Assembly (NCBI GenBank): GCA_030672465.1
Contig: DAOVGJ010000014.1
Location: forward strand, 1-7,982
Direction: 5' to 3'
DNA: 7,982 nucleotides
Source of the DNA: Pseudomonadota bacterium
GTDB lineage: Bacteria; Desulfobacterota; BSN033; WVXP01; G020346125
In this document: positions 1 through 6,013 of the stretch, piece by piece
How positions within the stretch are numbered: the first letter of the stretch is position 1
Layout of the letters: the number at the start of each line of letters is the position of its first letter
Notes under the pieces: generated by a model
The model's input: the letters and a program-made list of their open reading frames with translations, nothing else
Told to the model about the DNA's origin: nothing
Database searches by the model: none
Position numbers and translations under genes: made by a program

Positions 1-1409
1 TTCTGGCCCTCTTTTAAAACCACAACCGCCTTTACGGCCTCGCCCCATTTTTCATCGGGCACCCCGATCACCGCTGCCTCCAGGATCGCCGGATGCATGT
101 AGAGGACATTCTCCACCTCGGTGGAATAGACGTTCTCGCCGCCGGTGACGATCATGTCCTTCTTTCGGTCAACGATATTGACATATCCCTCCTCATCTAT
201 CACGGCGAGGTCCCCCGTATAGAGCCACCCATCCCTGATAGCCTTTTTGGTCTCCTCGCGAAGGCCCCAGTACCCCCGGGTGACGGCGTCTCCTTTGACA
301 ACGATTTCCCCCACCTCTCTGCTATCATGTTTTATCTCTTCGCCCTTTTCGTTGACGACCTTAAGGCTAATCCCCATTACCGCCCGACCGGTTGCGGCCT
401 TGTATTTGAATTGCTCATCCTCGGGGAGTTGCTTGAGATGGTCCTTCAAGATGGACATGGTCAAATAGGGGCTGGTCTCGGTCATTCCATAGGTCTGGAT
501 GTAATCGCACTTGAATGTCTCCATGATTTTTCGAACGACCTCTGGGGCAATGGAGGCACCACCGCTGAGGATGACCCTCAGACTGGAAAGGTCGTATTTG
601 TTCACCTCCGGATAGTTGACCAGCATATTGAGCATCATCGGGATCATATTGCTTATGGTGACCCTCTCCCTCTGGATGGTTTCCAGCACATCCCTTGCGT
701 TGAACTCCTTGACAAAGGTGTGGGTTGCCCCTACCCACGTGATGGCCCATGTGGCCCAGGCATCGGCCAGATGGAACATGGGGGCGGCATGGATCCAGAC
801 ATCCTCGTCGGTCAGGTTGAGTTCGGCGATAGTGCTCAGGGCGTGGGCGTACACATTTCGGTGGGAGAGCATCACCCCCTTTTGTCTGCCCGTTGTTCCG
901 CTGGTATAGTAGAGCTGAATCACCCCCTCCTCCTTCAGGGAAAGGCCTGACGGAGGAAGAGGGGAACCGGAGGCACAGAGGTCTTCGTAGCCCTTTCCCT
1001 TAAGGCCTTCAGGAGGTTTCCCTCCAGTCCAGATGACCTCCTTGAGATGGGGGACTTGGGGGAAGGTTTTCATAACGTTGTCGGCGAAATGGCCTTCGGC
1101 TATGAGGGCCTTTGCCCCGTTGTCATTGAGGATAAAGGCCAATTCCCTCGGGGAAAGGCGGTAGTTGAGTGGGCAAAGGGCGATACCGACCTGCATGGTA
1201 GCGAAATAGGTTTCCAGATAGTAATGGCAATTCCGATGGAGGATGGCCACCGTATCGCCTTTCTTCAAGCCGAGGTCGAGCAGGGCGTTGGAGAGTCGAT
1301 CGACCCGTTCGCCGAATTGGGAATAGGTGAATTTCTCATGCCCACAGATGACCCCGTACTTCTTCGGGTAAAAAGTCCTTGCCTTCTCCATCATTTCGGT
1401 GACGAGCAT
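1..1409 (-). CDS. AMP-forming acyl-CoA synthetase (AMP-binding enzyme), C-terminus cut by the window edge
   Basis: This ANL-superfamily ligase should activate a carboxylic acid with ATP to an acyl-adenylate and transfer it to CoA in the cytoplasm. My reading of the minus strand is open from the ATG at 1409-1407 to the left edge, giving 469 complete codons. Visible motifs, in order, are the ATP loop TSGTTGRQKGV (residues 169-179), TYGMTETSP (306-314), LYTGD with the ribose-binding Asp400, and the hinge region DRKKDMIVTGGENVY (414-428). Family members are usually a little over 500 residues, so roughly the last 45, including the adenylation lysine, lie outside. The start is supported by GGAGGG at 1421-1416, six bases upstream. 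It follows the TPR lipoprotein gene after 169 bases with no promoter or terminator that I can see between them, so co-transcription is possible. Chain length or aryl specificity cannot be read from the sequence; the motifs resemble fatty-acid-type ligases. Confidence 0.93.
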   Translation of the reverse strand, partial: MLVTEMMEKARTFYPKKYGVICGHEKFTYSQFGERVDRLSNALLDLGLKKGDTVAILHRNCHYYLETYFATMQVGIALCPLNYRLSPRELAFILNDNGAKALIAEGHFADNVMKTFPQVPHLKEVIWTGGKPPEGLKGKGYEDLCASGSPLPPSGLSLKEEGVIQLYYTSGTTGRQKGVMLSHRNVYAHALSTIAELNLTDEDVWIHAAPMFHLADAWATWAITWVGATHTFVKEFNARDVLETIQRERVTISNMIPMMLNMLVNYPEVNKYDLSSLRVILSGGASIAPEVVRKIMETFKCDYIQTYGMTETSPYLTMSILKDHLKQLPEDEQFKYKAATGRAVMGISLKVVNEKGEEIKHDSREVGEIVVKGDAVTRGYWGLREETKKAIRDGWLYTGDLAVIDEEGYVNIVDRKKDMIVTGGENVYSTEVENVLYMHPAILEAAVIGVPDEKWGEAVKAVVVLKEGQ

Positions 1410-1415
1410 GGTATA

Positions 1416-1421
1416 CCCTCC
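1416..1421 (-). promoter_or_regulatory. Ribosome binding site of the acyl-CoA synthetase gene
   Basis: GGAGGG on the minus strand lies six bases before the ATG at 1409. It fixes this start, which also agrees with the beginning of homology-like sequence in the family. Confidence 0.75.
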
Positions 1422-1578
1422 GTTTCCCCCCGGCGGAAACCCCGAATCGTCTTTTTCCCGGCCAATAGCTTTTCCGAGGTTGTGAATTGGCTTTTGCCGC
1501 TTACCGTGATGCCCAGTACCTCTAAAGGTCGACCCTTACCAATGCAGTTGCGCCCCTTGGAAGGGAAGGCCCAACCTA

Positions 1579-2133
1579 CTATCCGGGCTTCGCCCAAGCT
1601 TTTTTCAAGGCGCGCCTAAACCGCCTAGGGATCTTAAACCCCATGGCCTCCGCTCTATCGGCATGTTCATTGGCGAGCGTGTAGTGGCCGGTGGCATAAT
1701 AGCAGACTGCTAGCCCATAATGGGGTTCGGCATAGCCGGGATCCAGCTCAATGGCCTTGAAAAAGGCGGCAAAGGCTTCCTCGTAGTTTCCCCCCCTGCC
1801 AAAGGCGTTGCCGAGGTTATAATAGGCCGTGGCTTTTTGGGGATCCAATTCGACGGCCTTCTTGGAGGCCGATATGGATTGATCAATCATCCCCTTTTGC
1901 CCGTAAGCTGCCCCGAGGCCCGTGTAAGCGGCGACATAGTTTGGCCGCATCTCTATTGCCTTTTCAAATTCGACGATGGCCTCATCGATCTTTCCCCTTC
2001 GCCCTAAAGACTCCCCAAGGAGAAGGTGATCCTCGGCGCTCCGGGGTGGAGGAGGGTGAGCACAGGCAGCGAAGAAGATGAGGATCGATAAGAAGGAGAA
2101 CCCAAAGGCTTTTTTCGGCCCTTCTTTCCTCAA
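1579..2133 (-). CDS. TPR-repeat lipoprotein with TTG start
   Basis: A 184-residue protein predicted to be exported and lipid-anchored. Residues 1-23 form a signal peptide: basic MRKEGPKK, a hydrophobic core, then FAAC with Cys24 as the likely lipidated residue. A Pro-rich linker (26-30) follows. Four consecutive 34-residue tetratricopeptide repeats cover about 33-66, 67-100, 101-134 and 135-168; the first three have clear consensus (for example YYNLGNAFGRGGNYEEA and KAIELDP). The C-terminus is short and basic (169-184). TPRs form a helical scaffold for protein-protein contacts, so this is probably a periplasmic or membrane-associated adaptor; its partner is unknown. The start is TTG at 2133-2131: AAGGAGA lies seven bases upstream, an in-frame TAA lies at 2148-2146, and the next Met (residue 62) would remove the signal and the first repeat. 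The gene ends in tandem TAG TAG. Its promoter is visible upstream. Confidence 0.85.
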   Translation of the reverse strand: MRKEGPKKAFGFSFLSILIFFAACAHPPPPRSAEDHLLLGESLGRRGKIDEAIVEFEKAIEMRPNYVAAYTGLGAAYGQKGMIDQSISASKKAVELDPQKATAYYNLGNAFGRGGNYEEAFAAFFKAIELDPGYAEPHYGLAVCYYATGHYTLANEHADRAEAMGFKIPRRFRRALKKAWAKPG

Positions 2134-2140
2134 GGGACAA

Positions 2141-2147
2141 TCTCCTT
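2141..2147 (-). promoter_or_regulatory. Ribosome binding site deciding the TTG start of the TPR lipoprotein
   Basis: AAGGAGA on the minus strand is seven bases before the TTG codon at 2133. No ATG or GTG in this frame lies nearby, so this site is the main evidence for the unusual start. It overlaps a start-stop pair, ATG TAA, at 2151-2146. Confidence 0.75.
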
Positions 2148-2181
2148 ACATACTTACTTGATTCGTCCTACCTGCTGGGTG

Positions 2182-2210
2182 TTTATATAGCCCTCCGGGT
2201 CATCTGTCAA
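2182..2210 (-). promoter_or_regulatory. Sigma-70-type promoter of the TPR lipoprotein gene
   Basis: On the minus strand there is a perfect -35 hexamer TTGACA (2210-2205), a 17-base spacer, and a -10 hexamer TATAAA (2187-2182). Transcription would begin near 2175, giving a leader of about 40 bases before the TTG start at 2133. It is the best promoter match I found in the window. It may also serve the acyl-CoA synthetase gene downstream. Confidence 0.72.
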
Positions 2211-2418
2211 GAAAGAGTTGGGGTTGGCTACGCTCAGGGATAAGGGAGCACTCTTATGGATGCTTCATGGCTGTTTACACCGCAGCGAATGATGAAAATT
2301 AAACTTTTTTTTTGTGTAAAATACCTATATGTATAAAATTAGGTACTTACAAGAATACTTCCTCTAAAGTAAAGATCAGGAAATTCGAAATGGTACTTTC
2401 TGGTATAAAAGGTCGGAT
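2211..2418. other. Divergent intergenic region with AT-rich island
   Basis: This stretch separates the minus-strand lipoprotein promoter from the plus-strand membrane protein gene. I see no coding potential and no structured RNA. It holds an AT-rich segment from about 2292 to 2341, including a run of nine T (2305-2313), and two copies of GGTACTT (2342-2348 and 2392-2398). A weak dyad, GCTG/CAGC around 2270-2287, is too short and too far from the T run to be a convincing terminator. Confidence 0.6.
2309..2337 (+). promoter_or_regulatory. Possible weak promoter for the plus-strand operon
   Basis: A TATAAA hexamer (2332-2337) sits in an AT-rich island on the plus strand, but the matching -35 position with a 17-base spacer reads TTTTTG, a poor match. 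TTGTGT at 2312-2317 would leave only 14 bases. Some plus-strand promoter is expected here because the preceding gene points away. The exact hexamers are uncertain. Confidence 0.3.
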
Positions 2419-3036
2419 ATGGATATGTTTTCAATCTACGGCACTATCTGTGGACTGATCGATGGAACCCTCTTTCTGCTGGCGGCGGCACTGTTCTTCT
2501 TGGGGGTCTTTTTCGCCCCCATTGTGGTCAAAAAAGAGATCGGGCCGCTGCTCTGGTATCCCCTTTGGATATGGAGGGTGATTAAACGACATATAGATCC
2601 CGGGGCCCCCTTTTTACGGCTTTGGGCGCTTATCCTCTCGCTCAACTCCCTTTCCCTTTTCTGTAACCTGGTGTCGGGATTATTCATCGTCCTGCCCCTC
2701 CTTTTTTCCTTTCTTCTCGGCGCCCATATCGCCATTATTTCCCTGAAGGAGCTGGGGAGGTTGAGGCTTTTCTCCCTCATCCTGAACCCCGTTTCCCTTT
2801 TCGAGCTTCCTGCAGCCTGGATGAGTCTTTCATTCGGCATGAGCCTAGGAAGGGAATTATACCTGAACGGATACGCCAACGTGTTTTTCCTATTTCGACG
2901 CGAGCTTATGGGATATCTCTTCTTGGTACTTCCCCTGTTGGCGATTGCCGGACTCATCGAGGTATCACTGATCAAGGCCCTGGGAAAGGGGTCGATTATG
3001 GATTCGGGATTCGGCGGGGAGAATGGGCAGGAGTAA
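2419..3036 (+). CDS. SpoIIM/DUF95-like integral membrane protein
   Basis: A 205-residue, strongly hydrophobic protein that I assign to the stage II sporulation protein M family from its pattern. A first membrane segment covers about residues 11-34. A basic loop (WRVIKRH, about 52-58) precedes a hydrophobic stretch 68-108. The family-like motif FELPAAWMSLSFGMSLG lies at 128-144, and a final helix, LPLLAIAGLIEVSLI, covers about 171-185. The tail is polar and Gly-rich. In Bacillus, SpoIIM works with SpoIID and SpoIIP in septal peptidoglycan remodelling; in non-sporulating bacteria the family is common and its role is unclear, so this gene does not show sporulation. The start is ATG at 2419 with only a weak AAAGG (2408-2412); ATG at 2425 is also possible. 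It lies 60 bases before the flavoprotein gene on the same strand with no terminator in the gap, so it may be the first gene of that operon. Confidence 0.72.
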   Translation: MDMFSIYGTICGLIDGTLFLLAAALFFLGVFFAPIVVKKEIGPLLWYPLWIWRVIKRHIDPGAPFLRLWALILSLNSLSLFCNLVSGLFIVLPLLFSFLLGAHIAIISLKELGRLRLFSLILNPVSLFELPAAWMSLSFGMSLGRELYLNGYANVFFLFRRELMGYLFLVLPLLAIAGLIEVSLIKALGKGSIMDSGFGGENGQE

Positions 3037-3087
3037 AATGGCGTGAATTGTGATAAACTTTGAAAGGTTACCCATTTCTTGATTTAT

Positions 3088-3092
3088 GGAGG
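3088..3092 (+). promoter_or_regulatory. Ribosome binding site deciding the start of the flavoprotein gene
   Basis: GGAGG lies four bases before the ATG at 3097. The reading frame could be extended to TTG at 3079, but that start would place this Shine-Dalgarno sequence inside the coding region, so 3097 is preferred. Confidence 0.7.
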
Positions 3093-3096
3093 CATC

Positions 3097-4842
3097 ATGG
3101 CGGGGAAGATCATCTACCACAGGGAGTCGGAGATGCCTTTTTCCCCCGTTTCCTCAGGCGATATGAGCTGGAACAGAACGGGGACGTGGAGGTATATAAG
3201 GCCCAAATACGAGGACAAGACGCCGCCCTGCAATGCCGCCTGCCCAGCGGGAGTCGATATCCCGATGTTTATCGGACTGGTGGGCGAGGGGAGATACGAG
3301 GAGGCCTGGAATGTAATCAGGGAGGAGAGCCCATTTCCGGGCGTGTGTGGACGGGTTTGTTTTCACCCCTGTGAGTCTCATTGTAACAGGGCGGATTACG
3401 ATGAGGTCATGGCCATCAACGCCTTGGAACGATTTGTGGCGGATCAGGCCCCTCCTTTGGAACCAGGAAGTCCCATAAGAGGGAGAAGGGAGGAGAGGGT
3501 AGCCGTTGTGGGGTCAGGGCCTTCGGGGCTCAGCTGCGCCTACCATTTGGCCAGAATGGGGTATCAGGTGACCGTCTTCGAGGCCCTTCCCAAGCCGGGG
3601 GGAATCCTCAGGGTGGGCATTCCCTCATATCGATTGCCCAAGGATATTCTGGACAAGGAGATAGCGGATATCCAGGCATGTGGCGTGGAGATCAAGACCA
3701 ATGCAAGGTTGGGTGGGGATCTCTCTTTCAAAGACTTGGAGGAATACGAGGCCGTTTTCCTCGCAACGGGGGCTCACGTCAGCCGAAAACTGAATATTCC
3801 GGGAGAGGATTTAGAGGGTGTTGGTTCGGGCCTGGATCTCCTCAGGGATATCAACCTGGGGAAAGCTGTTCATGTTGGAAGGAAAGTAGCAGTGATCGGG
3901 GGGGGAAACACGGCCCTGGATGCGGCGAGGGCGGTATTGCGGTTGGGGGGAAACCCCCTCATCCTCTATCGGAGATCGAGAGAGGAGATGCCCGCCTTCG
4001 ATGAAGAGGTGTCCGAGGCCCTGGAAGAGGGGATAGAGATACGGTACCTCATTGGGCCGACTGAGATCATCGGGCTCAATGGGCGGGTAACCCAATTGGA
4101 ATGTATCAAGATGGAGTTGGGAGGGGAAGATGAGACGGGGAGGAGAAGGCCTGTTCCCATTCCCCAATCCAATTTCACGTTAGAGGTGGATACCCTCATC
4201 GTCGCCGCCGGAGAAGAACCAAATCTGACGTTTCTTCCGGAGGATATCCGGGTCGAGGCTAAGATGGTTTCCACCGATAAGGGTGCTCGGACGAGCAGAA
4301 AGGAAGTCTTTGCAGGTGGGGACATGGCCCACCTCGATCGAACCGTGGCCCACGCCATTGGTTTTGGAAAGCGCGCCGCCATCTCCATCGATTGTGTTAT
4401 CCGAAAGAGGGGTGTGACGAGCGTCCTTCAAGGGATTCGGGTAGGGGAGAATGGAACGCTCTCCATGGCCAAATACCTCAGCGAAATAGCCCGAAGGCGA
4501 TCTCCCCATGTGGTGGCCTTTGAAGAGCTCAATCTGGACTATTTTGAGCATGCGGAGAGAAACGAGAGGGCCAAATTGCCGGTTCCCGAAAGGGTGACCG
4601 ATTTCAGGGAGGTCAGCACGGGGTTGACGGAACAAGAGGCCTTGAGAGAGGCCGTGCGTTGTTTTAGCTGTGGTGTGTGTGACGGCTGTGAGAATTGCTA
4701 TATCTTCTGCCCCGACCTCTCGGTCATCACGGACGAGGGCGTGGTGAAATACCGGATCAATTACGACTACTGTAAGGGATGCGGCATATGTATTGCCGAA
4801 TGCCCTCGTAACGCCCTTTCCGTGGAAAAGGAGGCCAAATGA
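3097..4842 (+). CDS. GltD/NfnB-like FAD-NAD(P)H oxidoreductase fused to a PorD-like two-cluster ferredoxin domain
   Basis: A 581-residue electron-transfer flavoprotein, probably carrying electrons between NAD(P)H and the alpha/beta oxidoreductase encoded next. The N-terminal Fe-S domain (about 40-115) has C45, C49, C84, C88, C92 and C96. The FAD fold begins at VAVVGSGPSG (135-144) and closes with VFAGGD (404-409). The nucleotide fold starts at VAVIGGGNTA (264-273), and YRRSREEMPA (291-300), with paired arginines, resembles GltD and suggests NADPH preference. The tail carries two ferredoxin motifs: C528, C531, C534, C538-Pro and C559, C562, C565, C569-Pro, preceded by an extra C522/C525 pair. 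The second motif and the YDYCKGCGIC context resemble the delta subunit of pyruvate:ferredoxin oxidoreductase. Glutamate synthase small subunits have the core but not this tail, so GltD is not the right name. It overlaps the alpha-subunit gene by four bases (ATGA), indicating coupled translation. DsrL- or PadH-type flavoproteins are alternative relatives. Confidence 0.88.
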   Translation: MAGKIIYHRESEMPFSPVSSGDMSWNRTGTWRYIRPKYEDKTPPCNAACPAGVDIPMFIGLVGEGRYEEAWNVIREESPFPGVCGRVCFHPCESHCNRADYDEVMAINALERFVADQAPPLEPGSPIRGRREERVAVVGSGPSGLSCAYHLARMGYQVTVFEALPKPGGILRVGIPSYRLPKDILDKEIADIQACGVEIKTNARLGGDLSFKDLEEYEAVFLATGAHVSRKLNIPGEDLEGVGSGLDLLRDINLGKAVHVGRKVAVIGGGNTALDAARAVLRLGGNPLILYRRSREEMPAFDEEVSEALEEGIEIRYLIGPTEIIGLNGRVTQLECIKMELGGEDETGRRRPVPIPQSNFTLEVDTLIVAAGEEPNLTFLPEDIRVEAKMVSTDKGARTSRKEVFAGGDMAHLDRTVAHAIGFGKRAAISIDCVIRKRGVTSVLQGIRVGENGTLSMAKYLSEIARRRSPHVVAFEELNLDYFEHAERNERAKLPVPERVTDFREVSTGLTEQEALREAVRCFSCGVCDGCENCYIFCPDLSVITDEGVVKYRINYDYCKGCGICIAECPRNALSVEKEAK

Positions 4843-5993
4843 AACGGGTCCTAAGCGGTAATAAGGCGGTCGCTTATGGGGTGATGCTTTCCCGTGTGCA
4901 GGTGATCTCAGCTTACCCCATAACCCCCCAAACGACGATCGTAGAGGAATTGTCCCGATTTTGTGCCGAGGGGGAAATGGAGGCCAAATTCATCAAGGTG
5001 GAGTCGGAACACTCGGCCATGGCCAGCATCATCGCCTCCTCCGTAACGGGTTCGAGGTCCTTCACGGCCACCTCTTCCCACGGACTGGCCCTCATGCACG
5101 AAATGCTTCATTGGGCCGCAGGTGCAAGGCTCCCCATTGTCTTGGCAAACGTGAATCGGGCGATGGGGCCAGGGTGGAACATATGGACGGACCAGGGCGA
5201 CAGCCTATCCCAGAGGGATACGGGATGGATTCAGCTCTATTGCGAGGACAACCAAGAGGTGCTGGATACCATCATCCAGGCCTTTAAGATCGCGGAAACG
5301 GTTTATCTACCCGTAATGGTGGTGCTGGATGCCTTCTTTCTCTCCCACACCTCAGAGGTTATCGAAATCCCCCATCGGGAAGAGGTAGACCACTTTCTCC
5401 CCCCGTTCGAGCCCCAATACCGTTTGAATCCCAAGGAGCCACGGTCGTATTACGGGATGTGTTCCCCGGATTACTATATGGAATTTCGTTATAAGATGCA
5501 GAGGGCCATGGAGGAAACGGTGGAGGTGGCACGGGTGGTGGATGAGGAATTCGGCCGCCAATTCGGGAGGACTCATAGCCTCCTCGAGCCTTACCGGTGT
5601 GAGGATGCCGAAGTGGTGATGGTGACCTCGGGGACGGTGACCAGCACGTCAAGGGTGGTCATAGAACGGTTGAGGGAGGATGGAGTCAAAGTCGGCTTGT
5701 TGAAGGTAAAGATGTTTAGGCCCTTCCCCAAGGAGGAGATTAAGGGGGTTTTGCAAGGGGTTGAAAAGGTGGGTGTCATCGATCGAAATATCTCCTTTGG
5801 CCACGGGGGTATATTTGCCCAGGAGATCCGATCAACGTTCTGCAATGAGGATGAGAGGCCCACGGTGTTCGGGTTCATTATGGGGTTGGGGGGCAGAGAT
5901 GTGACCCCCGAAGCCATCGAGGAGGCCATCCACTACACATTGGACAACCATCGCCCGAAGGAGGAGATTCTCTGGATCGACTTAAAGAGATAG
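4839..5993 (+). CDS. porA: 2-oxoacid:ferredoxin oxidoreductase, alpha subunit
   Basis: A 384-residue subunit of a thiamine-diphosphate enzyme that oxidatively decarboxylates a 2-oxoacid to acyl-CoA. It has the pyrimidine-binding half with YPITPQT (26-32) and ESEHSA (55-60), where Glu55 is the likely cofactor-activating glutamate. ATSSHGLALMHE lies at 77-88, and Arg107 in NVNRAMG is a likely substrate-carboxylate contact. A WNIWTDQGDS-SQRDTGW block (113-130) is typical of PorA/VorA. The C-terminal half (about 245-384) includes VMVTSGT and KVKMFRPFP, as in domain II of the family. The length matches free-standing alpha subunits of about 390 residues. The symbol names the family; the substrate (pyruvate, branched-chain or aryl 2-oxoacid) cannot be fixed. 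Its ATG lies within the stop of the flavoprotein gene, and beta follows after 20 bases. Confidence 0.93.
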   Translation: MKRVLSGNKAVAYGVMLSRVQVISAYPITPQTTIVEELSRFCAEGEMEAKFIKVESEHSAMASIIASSVTGSRSFTATSSHGLALMHEMLHWAAGARLPIVLANVNRAMGPGWNIWTDQGDSLSQRDTGWIQLYCEDNQEVLDTIIQAFKIAETVYLPVMVVLDAFFLSHTSEVIEIPHREEVDHFLPPFEPQYRLNPKEPRSYYGMCSPDYYMEFRYKMQRAMEETVEVARVVDEEFGRQFGRTHSLLEPYRCEDAEVVMVTSGTVTSTSRVVIERLREDGVKVGLLKVKMFRPFPKEEIKGVLQGVEKVGVIDRNISFGHGGIFAQEIRSTFCNEDERPTVFGFIMGLGGRDVTPEAIEEAIHYTLDNHRPKEEILWIDLKR

Positions 5994-6001
5994 AGGTATA
6001 C

Positions 6002-6007
6002 GGGGAG
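6002..6007 (+). promoter_or_regulatory. Ribosome binding site of the beta subunit
   Basis: GGGGAG lies six bases before the ATG at 6014, in the 20-base gap after the alpha-subunit stop. It gives the beta gene its own initiation signal, unlike the alpha gene, which overlaps its neighbour. Confidence 0.65.
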
Positions 6008-6013
6008 ACTGTC

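Noticed and set aside
93..950. A 285-codon open frame on the plus strand
   Set aside because: It is antisense to the acyl-CoA synthetase, whose minus-strand frame carries all the expected motifs; the plus-strand translation shows no recognisable domain.
1549..1573. Possible hairpin CCCTT/AAGGG after the lipoprotein stop, as a terminator
   Set aside because: The complementary arms are nearly adjacent, leaving too small a loop; the alternative stem is four base pairs and no T run follows.
1391..1597. A 68-codon minus-strand frame spanning the gap between the TPR lipoprotein and the acyl-CoA synthetase
   Set aside because: It starts at TTG inside the lipoprotein gene, overlaps the ligase start in another frame, has no clear ribosome site, and matches nothing I recognise.
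1047..1619. A 190-codon open frame on the plus strand
   Set aside because: It crosses the acyl-CoA synthetase start, the intergenic gap and the lipoprotein C-terminus on the opposite strand, and has no domain pattern.
2268..2313. Possible rho-independent terminator: GCTG/CAGC dyad followed by nine T
   Set aside because: The stem is only four to five pairs and lies about 18 bases from the T run; no gene on the plus strand precedes it.
2436..2975. A 179-codon minus-strand frame
   Set aside because: It is antisense to the membrane protein; the basic, Ser-rich translation is what hydrophobic coding sequence gives on the opposite strand.
3097..4842. Annotation as glutamate synthase small subunit (gltD)
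   Set aside because: The core is similar, but the two-cluster ferredoxin tail and the neighbouring alpha/beta oxidoreductase genes, with no large glutamate synthase subunit, point to a different partner.
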